From NCBI GenBank assembly GCA_900554385.1, contig USHE01000015.1, forward strand, positions 1 through 17,158: a stretch of 17,158 nucleotides of DNA, written 5' to 3'. The notes below the pieces were generated by a model. The model was not told where the DNA came from and ran no database searches. It saw nothing but the letters and a program-made list of their open reading frames with translations. Positions 6,207-15,296 of this stretch are shown piece by piece (positions within the stretch are counted from its first letter, which is position 1; every line of letters begins with the position of its first letter). This stretch comes from an uncultured bacterium. Its GTDB lineage: Bacteria > Cyanobacteriota > Vampirovibrionia > Gastranaerophilales > Gastranaerophilaceae. The translations under genes were made by a program, and so were the position numbers.

Positions 6207-6293
6207 ATAGTCATTTTAAATCATGTTTCAAATTTTGTCAATTATTAATACAGGAGAATGTATACCATATTTATACTAAATTTCTTATAAATC

Positions 6294-6354
6294 GTCACCC
6301 TGAACTTGTTTCAGTTCTCAAATATAACAGACGCTGAAACGAGTTCAGCATGAC
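6294..6354. repeat. REP-like imperfect inverted repeat
   Basis: The left arm 6294-6314 (GTCACCCTGAAC...) and right arm 6334-6354 (...GTTCAGCATGAC) are reverse complements over 21 positions with 3 mismatches, around a 19-nt loop. The CTGAAAC(A/G)AGTTCAG core resembles a dispersed palindrome I recall from many bacterial genomes. It lies 22 bp past the nadE stop and could also fold in that transcript's 3' end. Only one clear copy is in the window. Confidence 0.75.
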
Positions 6355-6375
6355 AGTTTTGACTTTATACCCTAC

Positions 6376-7785
6376 CTAATACATCTTCTGTATGATAGGA
6401 AGATCGATACTGCCTCCGCAGAACGAACGTTCGGTTAATCTTACTCCAAGGCACGCCTGATAGCGTTTAAATCCCATTCTGTAGGTTTTACTGATAACTT
6501 CATCCACTATGGATTTATCATATTTTTGATAAATTTCATCCTGAGAAATATTCTTTTCAAAGTACATTTCCAAAATATCATCAAGAACAGCGTATTCAGG
6601 AAGTCTGTCCTGATCTTTCTGCCCGGGATGAAGTTCCGCTGACGGAGCTTTGTCAATCGTTGATTGAGGAATTATTTCTTTATCTTTATTTATATAATTT
6701 GAAAGCTTATAAACATTTGTTTTAGTCAAATCACTAATCAAGTTTAATCCGCCCGCCATATCGCCATATAAAGTTCCAAACCCCATTGCGCATTCGGATT
6801 TATTGCCTGTTGTTAAAAGCAACCTGTTTTCACGATTTGAATAAAACATTAATATTAATCCTCTTAAGCGAGCCTGCAAATTTTCTTCAGCCAAATCATG
6901 TTTTGACTCACGCCCATTCATAAACGCTTCAAATAAAGGTGTTATCGGTTCTGTAACAGTTTTCATTCCAAGATTTTTAGCAAGTTCAAGACTGTCAGTC
7001 ACACTGCCTTCTGAAGAATACATACTTGGCATCAATACGCCCAAAACATTTTCCGCCCCCAACGCTTCAACAGCCAACACTGCTGTCAGCGCACTGTCTA
7101 TCCCGCCTGATAACCCTAATACAGCCATTCTAAAACCTGTATTTTCACAATACTCTTTCATTGCAAAAACAATAACATCATAAATCTGTTTTTGAATATC
7201 AATATTTTTAAATTCAACAGTTTTTGAAAAATCAACATCCGCAACAGCTTCCTGACATAAAGGCAACTGCGCAACAGGAACTCCAAACTTATTTTTCGCA
7301 AAACTACCGCCTGCATAAACGTTTGAATCAGCCATTCCGACCGCACTCACAAAAATAAAATCCGTAGAAGGTTCTATACTATCTATAAATTCCTCGTATA
7401 AATTCATCGCATAATATCTGTTTTTTGCAAGAATATATAAATCACAATCAACTTCGCCATTATAGAAATCAGCGACAAACACCCTTTTCCCGCATATATC
7501 ATAAAAACCATCCGTAGAAAGTGAAATTTCTCCGCCGGAAATCAGCACATCTCCCAGTAAAATTGTTTTGTCTAAAAACTGTTCTGCAATTTTCTTATAC
7601 ATATCAGACTGGGCTAAATGGGCTTTTTCATCCAATAGCAAATCTTTACCGCCAAAATCTTCCAAACCTGCCTGAGGTGCTATTATTAAATCAGCCGTAT
7701 TATTTTCAATTTTATCTGCCAAATTTTTATAATTAAATTCAAAATCACCTGTTTTGAATTTTGTCTGTACCAATGAAATTTTCAT
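6376..7785 (-). CDS. nadE: NAD(+) synthetase with degenerate glutaminase domain
   Basis: The 469-residue protein has two domains. The C-terminal synthetase (about 195-469) is intact, with the ATP-pyrophosphatase loop LSGGIDSALTA (225-235), TTGNKSE (325-331), FGTLYGDMAGG (336-346) and PSAELHPGQKDQDRLPEY (381-398). It converts nicotinic acid adenine dinucleotide to NAD with ATP and ammonia. The N-terminal nitrilase-like domain (1-190) starts normally (KISLVQTKFKTGD), but the catalytic Glu of the PEL motif is Gln38 (APQAG), the Lys-bearing LPNYGVFDE segment is missing, and the Cys of ICED is replaced (VADF). Length is about 70 residues below the usual ~540. It should therefore need free ammonia or another source. 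SD AAGGAGA precedes the ATG. It follows ftsQ by 93 bp and may be in the same transcript. Confidence 0.94.
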   Translation of the reverse strand: MKISLVQTKFKTGDFEFNYKNLADKIENNTADLIIAPQAGLEDFGGKDLLLDEKAHLAQSDMYKKIAEQFLDKTILLGDVLISGGEISLSTDGFYDICGKRVFVADFYNGEVDCDLYILAKNRYYAMNLYEEFIDSIEPSTDFIFVSAVGMADSNVYAGGSFAKNKFGVPVAQLPLCQEAVADVDFSKTVEFKNIDIQKQIYDVIVFAMKEYCENTGFRMAVLGLSGGIDSALTAVLAVEALGAENVLGVLMPSMYSSEGSVTDSLELAKNLGMKTVTEPITPLFEAFMNGRESKHDLAEENLQARLRGLILMFYSNRENRLLLTTGNKSECAMGFGTLYGDMAGGLNLISDLTKTNVYKLSNYINKDKEIIPQSTIDKAPSAELHPGQKDQDRLPEYAVLDDILEMYFEKNISQDEIYQKYDKSIVDEVISKTYRMGFKRYQACLGVRLTERSFCGGSIDLPIIQKMY

Positions 7786-7878
7786 AATATATGTTCTCCT
7801 TATTCGGGAATTTTCTAATCTTGTGTTACATTCTACGCCCTGAAGCTACGAGCTGTCCGGGATACACCTGTTCAAACA

Positions 7879-8745
7879 TTACTCAAGTTTTAAATAATTT
7901 ACTTTTTCCCAGCTTAAATCCAGATATTTTACTTTTGAATCGACAAGCTTTACCTGCGGAAGAATAGACGGAATACGCTGAATTCTGTCATAAACTCTCT
8001 CATCAGGTTTACCCAAACGAATATTAACCGTTTTAATTTTTACATAAACATCATTCGGGTTTCTAAAATCTATATATTCAACCCGTTCTTTTGAACAGGT
8101 TTCTACGTATTCAACGATTGTTTCAATTTGTTTAATTTTCGCAGAATTCCATTTTGTATAATCATCACCCTTATTCCCGTAAGAAAGCACTCTGATAGTA
8201 CTAAACTCTTTACCTAACGGCAAATATTCACGTCCAATCATAACCCCCTCACGTGTAAACGCCGCTACCGGCGGAACTTTTATATCAGGAGATACTGTAA
8301 GAACCGGTACTCTCTCTTTTACGATAATTTGTAACCTTGCAGGAAATGCATAACGCCTTATATACACGTCCTCAACAGGCGCAAGTTTTTTTAATTCTTT
8401 CTCTATAGAATCCGTTCTTGCCATATATATAGGAACATCCGGAACTTCGCTTTTTTTCAATAGCGCAAGAATTTTTTGAGATTTAACAATTTTATTGTTT
8501 AAGATAACAACAGAATTGTTATTTGACACGGTAAAAATATTTTTATCCAAATACCACTGAGGCATTTTTGAGATATAAACAAATGCACACAACAACAAAA
8601 TTGTCATACAAAAACGAAAGAAATTACGAAAGACACTTTGTTTTTTCCTGCCTTTTCGCAATTTTCTTTTCTTTCGAACATTTTTTACCAATCTGTCAGG
8701 ATCAATTATTTCGTCCTGAATATTTTGCGGTTCATATTCCTGCAT
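7879..8745 (-). CDS. ftsQ: Cell division protein FtsQ/DivIB
   Basis: 288 residues from the ATG at 8745. It has a charged cytoplasmic N-terminus (VRKKRKLRKGRKK), one membrane helix at about 43-60 (FCMTILLLCAFVYIS), then a periplasmic POTRA domain (~70-148) ending in VEDVYIRRYAFPARLQIIV and KERVPVL, the most typical FtsQ stretch. FtsQ links divisome proteins at midcell. The start is chosen for AGGTGG, which overlaps the ddl stop (TAG); a GTG at 8772 inside ddl is possible but has no SD. It lies 7 bp after ddl in the murC-murB-ddl-ftsQ order; ftsA and ftsZ are not in the window. Confidence 0.9.
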   Translation of the reverse strand: MQEYEPQNIQDEIIDPDRLVKNVRKKRKLRKGRKKQSVFRNFFRFCMTILLLCAFVYISKMPQWYLDKNIFTVSNNNSVVILNNKIVKSQKILALLKKSEVPDVPIYMARTDSIEKELKKLAPVEDVYIRRYAFPARLQIIVKERVPVLTVSPDIKVPPVAAFTREGVMIGREYLPLGKEFSTIRVLSYGNKGDDYTKWNSAKIKQIETIVEYVETCSKERVEYIDFRNPNDVYVKIKTVNIRLGKPDERVYDRIQRIPSILPQVKLVDSKVKYLDLSWEKVNYLKLE

Positions 8746-8752
8746 TTGCCAC

Positions 8753-9703
8753 CTATTTATTAAGCCCTGCACTATTCAAAATTGCAAGTACAAGATTGTC
8801 ATAATCAATTCCCATAACAGCCGCCTGAGCCGGAAGATCACTCGTTTCGGTCATTCCAGGACTTGTATTAATTTCCAACACATAAGGAATATCATTTACT
8901 ATCAAGAAATCAACCCTGGAAACTCCGCTGCAGCCTGTAATTTCAAAAGCTTTTACTGCAATTTCTTTAACTTTTGCAGTCATTTCCGCTGAAATTTCCG
9001 CAGGAAGAATAAACTCTGTCATTCCTTTTGTATATTTAGCTTCGTAATCATACCATTCGTTTTTAGGGCGAAGTTCAAGGATTTCTGTTGCAAACGGTTT
9101 TCCATCGTTTTCCAACACTCCGACAGTGCATCCAATTCCAACAAGGTATTCTTCAATCAAAACATCATCATTGAATTTAACCGCTTCATTGTACGCATTT
9201 TCAAGTTCATCAGGCGTATTAACTTTTGTCATACCAAAGCTTGAACCTTCACTTACAGGTTTTGTAATGAGAGGATATTTTAATCCTTCTACGGCAGTTT
9301 TTACATCGTCACCTTTACGAACAAAAACTGATTTGATAAGAGGAATTTCACTATCTACAGCAAGCATTCTTTTAGTATATTCTTTATTCATACAGACAGA
9401 ACTTGCCATAACGCCGCAGCCTGTATACGGAATTTGAAGTATTTCTAAAACACCCTGAATACAGCCATCTTCGCCATATTTGCCATGGAGAGCGTTGTAT
9501 GCATAATCATAATTACCTTTTTTAAGTGTTTCTGCTATATCTTTATCAACAACAACAAGCTCGGAATTTTTAAACCCTAAACGCTGTAATGCTTCATAGC
9601 AACCTTTACCTGAACGCATTGAAACTTCAGCTTCTGAAGACATGCCGCCGCAAAGTACCGCAATTTTAGCATCCTTATTTATAACATTTTTAATTTTCTG
9701 CAT
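8753..9703 (-). CDS. ddl: D-alanine--D-alanine ligase
   Basis: A 316-residue ATP-grasp ligase that makes D-Ala-D-Ala for the peptidoglycan stem peptide. Landmarks are VLCGGMSSEAEVSMRSG (17-33), NALHGKYGEDGCIQG (70-84), the ATP-grasp core YPLITKPVSEGSS (143-155), the omega loop WYDYEAKY (217-224) and SRVDFL...VLEINTSPGMT (262-284). Tyr224 in EAKY is the form found in D-Ala-D-Ala enzymes rather than D-lactate ligases. SD GAGG lies 7-8 nt before the ATG. It overlaps the murB 3' end by 25 bp, implying translational coupling. Confidence 0.97.
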   Translation of the reverse strand: MQKIKNVINKDAKIAVLCGGMSSEAEVSMRSGKGCYEALQRLGFKNSELVVVDKDIAETLKKGNYDYAYNALHGKYGEDGCIQGVLEILQIPYTGCGVMASSVCMNKEYTKRMLAVDSEIPLIKSVFVRKGDDVKTAVEGLKYPLITKPVSEGSSFGMTKVNTPDELENAYNEAVKFNDDVLIEEYLVGIGCTVGVLENDGKPFATEILELRPKNEWYDYEAKYTKGMTEFILPAEISAEMTAKVKEIAVKAFEITGCSGVSRVDFLIVNDIPYVLEINTSPGMTETSDLPAQAAVMGIDYDNLVLAILNSAGLNK

Positions 9704-10575
9704 ATTTCAACCTCTTTTTCATTATTTCCGCCCAAATATCTGACTTCGGGTTTAAGTTCAATACCAAATTTTTCTTTTACTGAACTATACATTTTATACA
9801 TAATTTCTAGAATATCAGTAGAATTTCCCTGCCCGTCATTAATAATAAAGTTAGCGTGATTTTCCCATACATGAACACCGCCTACAGAAAAATTCTTCGC
9901 ACCGGAAGCTTCAAGCAAACGCCCCGAGGAATCTCCGACAGGATTTCTAAACACACTTCCGCAGATAGGCAAAGCAAGCGACGGCTGTTTTGAATGCCTA
10001 AAATCAAGATTTTCTTTCATTTTCGCTTCGATATATTCTGAAGAAGCCCTTGTTAGTTCAAACTCCGCCGATAAAATCACAAAGAATTCTTTCTGGCATA
10101 CAGATGTTCTATACGAAAATTGCATTTCATCTTTTGTAAGCTTAAAGAACCCTTTATCCCTTGACCAACAATTAACGCAAACAATAGTATCACTTATCGA
10201 TTGACCGTGCGCACCTGCATTCATAAAGCATTCCCCGCCGATTGAACCCGGAAATGCAACCATAAATTCAAGACCGCTCAAGCCTTCTTTTGCTACAGCC
10301 TGCGATAATTTCGGACCTTTAAGACCGCACTGCGCTATCACTTTAGTTCCGTCAATCGTAAAATCATTCATTGCCGTCATTATGACAATAACCCCATCAT
10401 AACCATCGATTGAAATCAGAGTATTTGAAAGATTACCGAAAACCTTAAAATCACTCTCTTTTTCTGTAATTTCAAGAAAATCAGCTTCACTTTCAGGAAA
10501 ATAAACTTTCCTAATTTTCCCGCCGGTCTTAAAACTAGTTAATCTGGAAACATCAAAATTTTCTTCAATTCGCAA
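9679..10575 (-). CDS. murB: UDP-N-acetylenolpyruvoylglucosamine reductase
   Basis: A 298-residue cytosolic FAD enzyme that reduces UDP-GlcNAc-enolpyruvate to UDP-MurNAc with NADPH. It shows the N-terminal NFDVSRLTSFKTGG, the FAD-binding GNLSNTLI (47-54), FPGSIGGECFMNAGAHG (108-124), YRTS (155-158), CGSVFRNP (205-212, with the proton-donor Ser), ENHANFIIN (238-246) and LKPEVRYLG with the late Glu (277). The short form with YRTS fits type II MurB. The start is TTG at 10575, overlapping the murC stop by 11 bp, with AAGGAG 10 nt upstream. Confidence 0.96.
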   Translation of the reverse strand: MRIEENFDVSRLTSFKTGGKIRKVYFPESEADFLEITEKESDFKVFGNLSNTLISIDGYDGVIVIMTAMNDFTIDGTKVIAQCGLKGPKLSQAVAKEGLSGLEFMVAFPGSIGGECFMNAGAHGQSISDTIVCVNCWSRDKGFFKLTKDEMQFSYRTSVCQKEFFVILSAEFELTRASSEYIEAKMKENLDFRHSKQPSLALPICGSVFRNPVGDSSGRLLEASGAKNFSVGGVHVWENHANFIINDGQGNSTDILEIMYKMYSSVKEKFGIELKPEVRYLGGNNEKEVEICRKLKML

Positions 10576-11953
10576 TATTTGTCAACTCCTTATCTAAAGC
10601 AATCAACTCTTTACCAAGCGCAGTAATTGTTCCGGCTCCAAGTCCTATTACAACATCATCTTCTTTTAAAGAAGGGTATATCGCCCTTGCTACAGCTTTC
10701 ATATCGCCTTTTATGTACTCGCAATTGACGCCATTTTTATTTAAATCATCCGCAAACGCCTTTGAATTTACACCTTCAATAGCATCCTCTGATGCGGCAT
10801 AGACATCAGTCACAATAACTTTATCCACATTTTCAAAAGCATTAAGAAATTCATTCCACAGATTTTTCAACCTTGTATATCTGTGCGGCTGAAATACGGC
10901 AACAACATTCTTGCCTTTAAAACTCAATGCAGAAGACAACGCAGCCTTAATCTCTGTCGGATGATGCGCATAATCATCATAAATAACCGCACCATTTGCC
11001 TGACCAACTTTTTGAAAACGTCTTCCCATTCCGCTGAATGTTGCAAAATGCGGTTTGACAAGTTCTATGTCTACTCCCGCTTGATGAAGACTTGCTAAAA
11101 CTGATAGAGCATTATATACGTTATGAGTTCCTTTTAATATAATTTTCAAATCAGTAAGAAATTCACCCTTAAAATAAATATCAAAACTTGTAAATTCAGA
11201 GGTAAACTCAATATTTTTTGCCTGATAATCTACACCGTCAGAAAGCCCAAAAGTCATTGTCTTATGAGAATGCAAACTCTTTGAAGCCTCACAGTCATAA
11301 TTTACCAGAACAACACCATCATCCGGCATTTTTGAAATAAAGCTTTCAAAAGTTTCCAAAATTGACGAAAGCCCGTTTTTATAAAAATCAAGGTGATCAG
11401 CCTCAAGATTATTCACCACAACAATATTTGGAACATATTTAACAATAGTTCCATCGCTTTCATCTAGCTCCGCCGCAAAGAATTTTCCGTCCTGACAATG
11501 AGCATTTGTATCAAGTTCAGGAATTATCCCACCAACAACATAAGACGGTTTAAGTCCGGCTTTTTCCATTACATAAGAAGAAAGTCCGCTAGTGGTTGTT
11601 TTTCCGTGAGTTCCGGAATATCCAAGAAAAACCTTACCTTCTCTTGAAATTTCAGCAAGCAAGTCAGAACGATGATAAACAGGCAAGCCCAATTCTCTTG
11701 CTCGAACCATTTCCGGATTATCCTCACGAATTGCCGTACTTGCAATTACAACACAATCATCAGGAACATTTTCCGCACGATGTCCTATATAAACTGTCGC
11801 TCCAAGCTTTCTTACTTTTTCAACATATTTTCCGTCACAAACATCAGACCCGCTGACATCACAACCGTTTTCCAATAAATATTTGGCAAGCCCGCTCATT
11901 CCGACTCCGCCTATCGCTATAAAATAATATTTTCGTCTGTTCAAAACTCTCAT
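10565..11953 (-). CDS. murC: UDP-N-acetylmuramate--L-alanine ligase
   Basis: A 462-residue Mur ligase of normal length that adds L-Ala to UDP-MurNAc using ATP. The N-terminal Rossmann domain has FIAIGGVGMSGLA (11-23). The ATP loop is GYSGTHGKTTT (111-121), followed by NNLEADHLDFY (181-191), KGTHNVYNALS (274-284), FSGMGRRFQ (306-314), DDYAHHPTEI (326-335) and FQPHRYTRL (354-362). It is the first gene of the overlapping murC-murB-ddl-ftsQ operon. The ATG at 11953 is directly preceded by AGGG with almost no spacing; the TTG three codons later would be better spaced, so the start is slightly uncertain. Confidence 0.97.
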   Translation of the reverse strand: MRVLNRRKYYFIAIGGVGMSGLAKYLLENGCDVSGSDVCDGKYVEKVRKLGATVYIGHRAENVPDDCVVIASTAIREDNPEMVRARELGLPVYHRSDLLAEISREGKVFLGYSGTHGKTTTSGLSSYVMEKAGLKPSYVVGGIIPELDTNAHCQDGKFFAAELDESDGTIVKYVPNIVVVNNLEADHLDFYKNGLSSILETFESFISKMPDDGVVLVNYDCEASKSLHSHKTMTFGLSDGVDYQAKNIEFTSEFTSFDIYFKGEFLTDLKIILKGTHNVYNALSVLASLHQAGVDIELVKPHFATFSGMGRRFQKVGQANGAVIYDDYAHHPTEIKAALSSALSFKGKNVVAVFQPHRYTRLKNLWNEFLNAFENVDKVIVTDVYAASEDAIEGVNSKAFADDLNKNGVNCEYIKGDMKAVARAIYPSLKEDDVVIGLGAGTITALGKELIALDKELTNIAN

Positions 11954-11981
11954 CCCTAACTAACTATATATTCCTGCTTTA

Positions 11982-11987
11982 ATTATA
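11982..11987 (-). promoter_or_regulatory. Candidate -10 box for the murC operon
   Basis: There is a perfect TATAAT on the minus strand 29 bp upstream of the murC ATG, in the 127-bp divergent gap with 12081-12572. I see no good -35 at 16-18 bp. The rest of the gap is AT-rich, with no other recognisable signal. Confidence 0.35.
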
Positions 11988-12080
11988 TTACATAAATATT
12001 TTTAAAACCTTAATCTTTACTATTTGTAAAAATATTTTATATTCTAGCAAATATTATTTTTTACAAACATTAAAACTCTT

Positions 12081-12572
12081 ATGACAAAACTTACATTTCC
12101 CCCATTAAAACAAATAAAAATCCCCGAAAGATTAATATATGGAAACGGCTCTGCCTATAGGTTAGCAGATGTTGCCACCGGAACATATTTAGGCAAAATG
12201 AACGTCGCCACAATGACATTAACCAATAATCCCTATTACAAAAACGACAAACCTGTAAAATCACTATATATTAGCAACCTTTGGATTAAACCTTTTGCAA
12301 GATTAAAAAACGCAGGTTCTGATTTTGTAAAATTTGCAAAACATCTGAGCTATAAAAATAACTGCAACGGAAGAATACATTTAGTTGCATACAACTACGA
12401 ACATCCCGGAGTTGCCCCGCATAAATTCTGGAGAAAAATGGGTTTTGAAACATCTAAACCCGATGAAAATAAAATCCTCGATTTTGTTATAGAAAACGAT
12501 CTTCCCGTACCTCCGTATATGACACAGGGAACTACTATGTTTTTCAATAACAAATTAAAAGGCGGAAAATAA
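12081..12572 (+). CDS. GNAT-like acetyltransferase domain protein
   Basis: 163 residues. The region 62-122 resembles the GNAT core: LYISNLWIKPFARLKNAG (62-79, strand 4 and the acetyl-CoA loop), RIHLVAYN (98-105), and PHKFWRKMGFET (113-124), the typical 'FYxKxGFE' end of the fold. The R-x-x-G-x-G/A loop is degenerate here (RLKNAG), so activity is uncertain. The substrate is unknown. No SD precedes the ATG, and no better start is visible. It is divergent from murC and converges on leuS across a hairpin. Confidence 0.65.
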   Translation: MTKLTFPPLKQIKIPERLIYGNGSAYRLADVATGTYLGKMNVATMTLTNNPYYKNDKPVKSLYISNLWIKPFARLKNAGSDFVKFAKHLSYKNNCNGRIHLVAYNYEHPGVAPHKFWRKMGFETSKPDENKILDFVIENDLPVPPYMTQGTTMFFNNKLKGGK

Positions 12573-12583
12573 TTTCCGCCTTT
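12558..12583. terminator. Terminator shared by the GNAT gene and leuS
   Basis: An 11-bp stem AAAGGCGGAAA / TTTCCGCCTTT with a 4-nt loop overlaps the stop codon of the plus-strand gene and lies 5 bp past the leuS stop. T-runs are short on both sides. Confidence 0.75.
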
Positions 12584-12587
12584 ATTC

Positions 12588-15074
12588 CTATTTAACAACG
12601 ATATTGACTAATTTTTTAGGAACTACAATCGTTTTTACAATAGTTTTTCCCTCTGTCAATTCTTTAATCCTTGGACTATTTAAAGCAAGAGCTTTCAATT
12701 CGTCCTCAGACAAAGCTTCATCGGCTTCTATTTTATCCTTGAGTTTCCCGTTAACCTGAACAATCAAGGTTATAGAACTTGCTTTTGCCAGATTTTCATC
12801 CCACTCACACCAAGGCTCGTTATGGATTGAAGTTTCCGCGCCAAGTTCGTGCCAAGCTTCCTCTGTCAGGTGAACAGCAACCGGCGACATTAATTTGAGC
12901 AAGCTTGTTACTGCAAAACTCAAAACTGCTTTGTCTTCCGCATCACGTTCAGATTTTTTACCGCACCATTCATATATTGAATTTGTAAGTTCACGATATT
13001 TTGAAATTACAGTATTGAACTGGAAGTCATTAGAAATATCATTCGTAATTCCTTTAATCGCCATATGAACATTACGGACCAAATCGTCGTTATCTTTTTT
13101 CAGAGGGAAATTCAATTCGCATTTCAAATTAATATCATCAGCATTCGAGGCAACTAAACGCCATACCCTGTTTAAGAACTTATAACAGCCTTCAACACCT
13201 GCGTCAGACCAGTCAAAATCTCTTGCCGGAGGTGAATCTGAAAGAATAAATAATCTTGCAGTATCAGCTCCGTAATTTTCAAATATTTCATCAGGGTCTA
13301 CAGTATTGCCTTTGGATTTTGACATTTTTGAACCGTCTTTCAATACCATTCCTTGTGTCAAAAGATTTTTAAATGGCTCATCAAAGTCAAGCAGCCCTAA
13401 ATCACGCAGTGCTTTTGTAAAAAATCTTGAATATAACAAGTGCAGAATTGCGTGTTCAATCCCTCCAACGTACTGGTCAACAGGTAACCAGTGGTTCACT
13501 TTGTCTTTAGCAAACGGCATTTTATCGTTTTTAGCATCTGCGTAACGCAAATAATACCAGCTTGAACAAATGAATGTATCCATAGTATCGGTTTCGCGTC
13601 TTGCTTTTCCGCCGCAGCAAGGGCAAGTAGTTTCAAGGAATGTTTTAGAAGTCAAAATAGGGGATTTACCAACAACTTTGAAATCAACATCTTTCGGAAG
13701 CAATACCGGCAACTGATCTTCCGGAACAGGCTGAATTCCGCATTTTTCGCAATACACAACCGGAATTGGCGCGCCCCAGTAACGTTGCCTTGAAATCAAC
13801 CAATCACGTAATCTATATTGGGTTTTAAATTCACCAAATCCTTCTTTTACAGCTTTTTCCGTAATAGCTTTTTTAGCGTCTTCATTTTTCATTCCGTTAA
13901 ATTCACCTGAATTTACAAGAACTCCAGGTTCTGTATAAGCTTCAGAAGTACAATCTGATGGATTGTCAGGATTTTCAATAACAACCTTCAAAGGCAAATC
14001 GTATTTTTTAGCAAAATCGAAATCTCTTGTATCGTGAGTAGGAACTGCCATAACAGCTCCTGTACCGTATTCTACAAGGGCGTAATCCGCAGTCCACAAA
14101 GGGAAAATTTCTCCATTGAAAGGATTTTTACAATGAGTTCCCAAAGGAACACCTGTTTTAACGCGTTCTGTAGAAAGTCTTTCAATTTCAGACATTTTAC
14201 GGGCATTCGCACGGTAGGCTTCCACAGCTTCTTTATTTTCAGAAGTTGTAAGTTTTTCAATGTCTTTATATTCAGGCGCAACAACAAGGTATGTTATACC
14301 GTGAACCGTATCCGGTCTTGTCGTATAAACAGGAACTTCTATTTTCTCTCCGTTTGGAGCATCTACAACCGGAAATCTGAAAATTGCACCGTGAGATTTA
14401 CCAATCCAATTTGCCTGCATTGTTTTTACGTTATCTCCCCAGCCAGGAAGTTTATCCAAATCTTCAAGCAAAACATCTGCATAATCAGTAATTTTTACAA
14501 ACCATTGAGATAAATATTTTTTCTCAACCTCGTTGTCACATCTCCAGCATTTGCCATCGATTACCTGCTAATTTGTAAGCACGGTTGCACACTGATTTCA
14601 CCAGTTTACAGCAGCTTCTTTTTTATAAACCAAACCCTTTTTATACAATTGTAAAAATATCCACAGTGTCCATTTATAATAATCTGGTTTACAAGTTGTA
14701 ACTTCTCTATCCCAATCATAAGATAGACCCAGCATTTTCACCTGTTTAGTCATATATGCAATATTTTCAACAGTCCATTTTTCAGGATCTGCGCCGTGTT
14801 TCATAGCAGCGTTTTCAGCAGGAAGCCCGAAACTATCCCATCCCATTGGATGAAGAACATTAAAGCCTTGAGCCTTTTTAAACCTTGCAATCACATCCGT
14901 AATGGTATAATTTCTTACATGCCCCATGTGAAGCTTGCCTGAAGGATACGGGAACATAGACAATGCATAATATTTAGGTTTATCACTGTCATCAGGAGTT
15001 TTAAAAGCTCCTGTGTCTTCCCATACTTTTTGCCATTTTTTTTCTATTTCCTGAGGAAAATAACTTTCTTTCAT
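12588..15074 (-). pseudogene. leuS: Leucyl-tRNA synthetase interrupted by two in-frame stops
   Basis: The span is one uninterrupted reading frame of 828 codons, normal LeuS length, except for TGA at 14598-14600 and TAG at 14568-14570. Translating through gives AAVNW-*-NQCATVLTN-*-QVIDGKCWRC, where homologues have NWC and NEQV, so a Cys and a Glu codon are lost without any frameshift. Both pieces look otherwise intact: HMGH (49-52), the editing-domain VYTTRPDTVHG (~249-259) and GTGAVMAVPTHDTRD (~337-351), KMSKS (583-587) and the anticodon-binding C-terminus. The enzyme charges tRNA-Leu and is essential, so sequence error is a likely explanation. SD GGGAGA precedes the ATG. Confidence 0.93.
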
Positions 15075-15145
15075 ACTTATATTTTCTCCCTAACTCTTAT
15101 GTTAAAAAAGTAGCACAAATAAACTTTGTACGCAAATAATATATG

Positions 15146-15174
15146 TTTATAGATTTCACAAAAAATTGAATCAA
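15146..15174 (-). promoter_or_regulatory. Candidate sigma-70 promoter for leuS
   Basis: TTGATT (15169-15174) and TATAAA (15146-15151) are separated by 17 bp on the minus strand. The leader would be about 65 nt. Confidence 0.55.
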
Positions 15175-15242
15175 TTGCGAGAACAAGGCGGCTATGTGTC
15201 AGAAAATTAAATTACAATTTGTTAAAAATTTGCATTTCATGC

Positions 15243-15271
15243 ATGACAAACCTTTATTGTTATTCTATTAT
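15243..15271 (+). promoter_or_regulatory. Candidate sigma-70 promoter for the 161-aa gene
   Basis: ATGACA (15243-15248) and TATTAT (15266-15271) are separated by 17 bp. The start would fall near 15278, just before the GGAGGTG SD at 15281. This argues against the longer in-frame start at 15219, which lies upstream of it. Confidence 0.6.
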
Positions 15272-15296
15272 TATCTCAACGGAGGTGTTGGGTAGT

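Noticed and set aside
13306..14513. Plus-strand frames opposite leuS
   Set aside because: They are antisense to clearly conserved LeuS motifs and have no domain-like sequence.
14568..14600. Recoding of TGA as selenocysteine (at a Cys site) and TAG as an amino acid in leuS
   Set aside because: Both codons end other genes in the window. A Sec and a second recoded stop ten codons apart in a synthetase would be without precedent, and I see no SECIS-like hairpin just after the TGA.
15219..15296. N-terminal extension of the 161-aa protein to 15219
   Set aside because: It lies upstream of the best promoter and of the GGAGGTG SD, and its sequence is unlike the rest of the protein.
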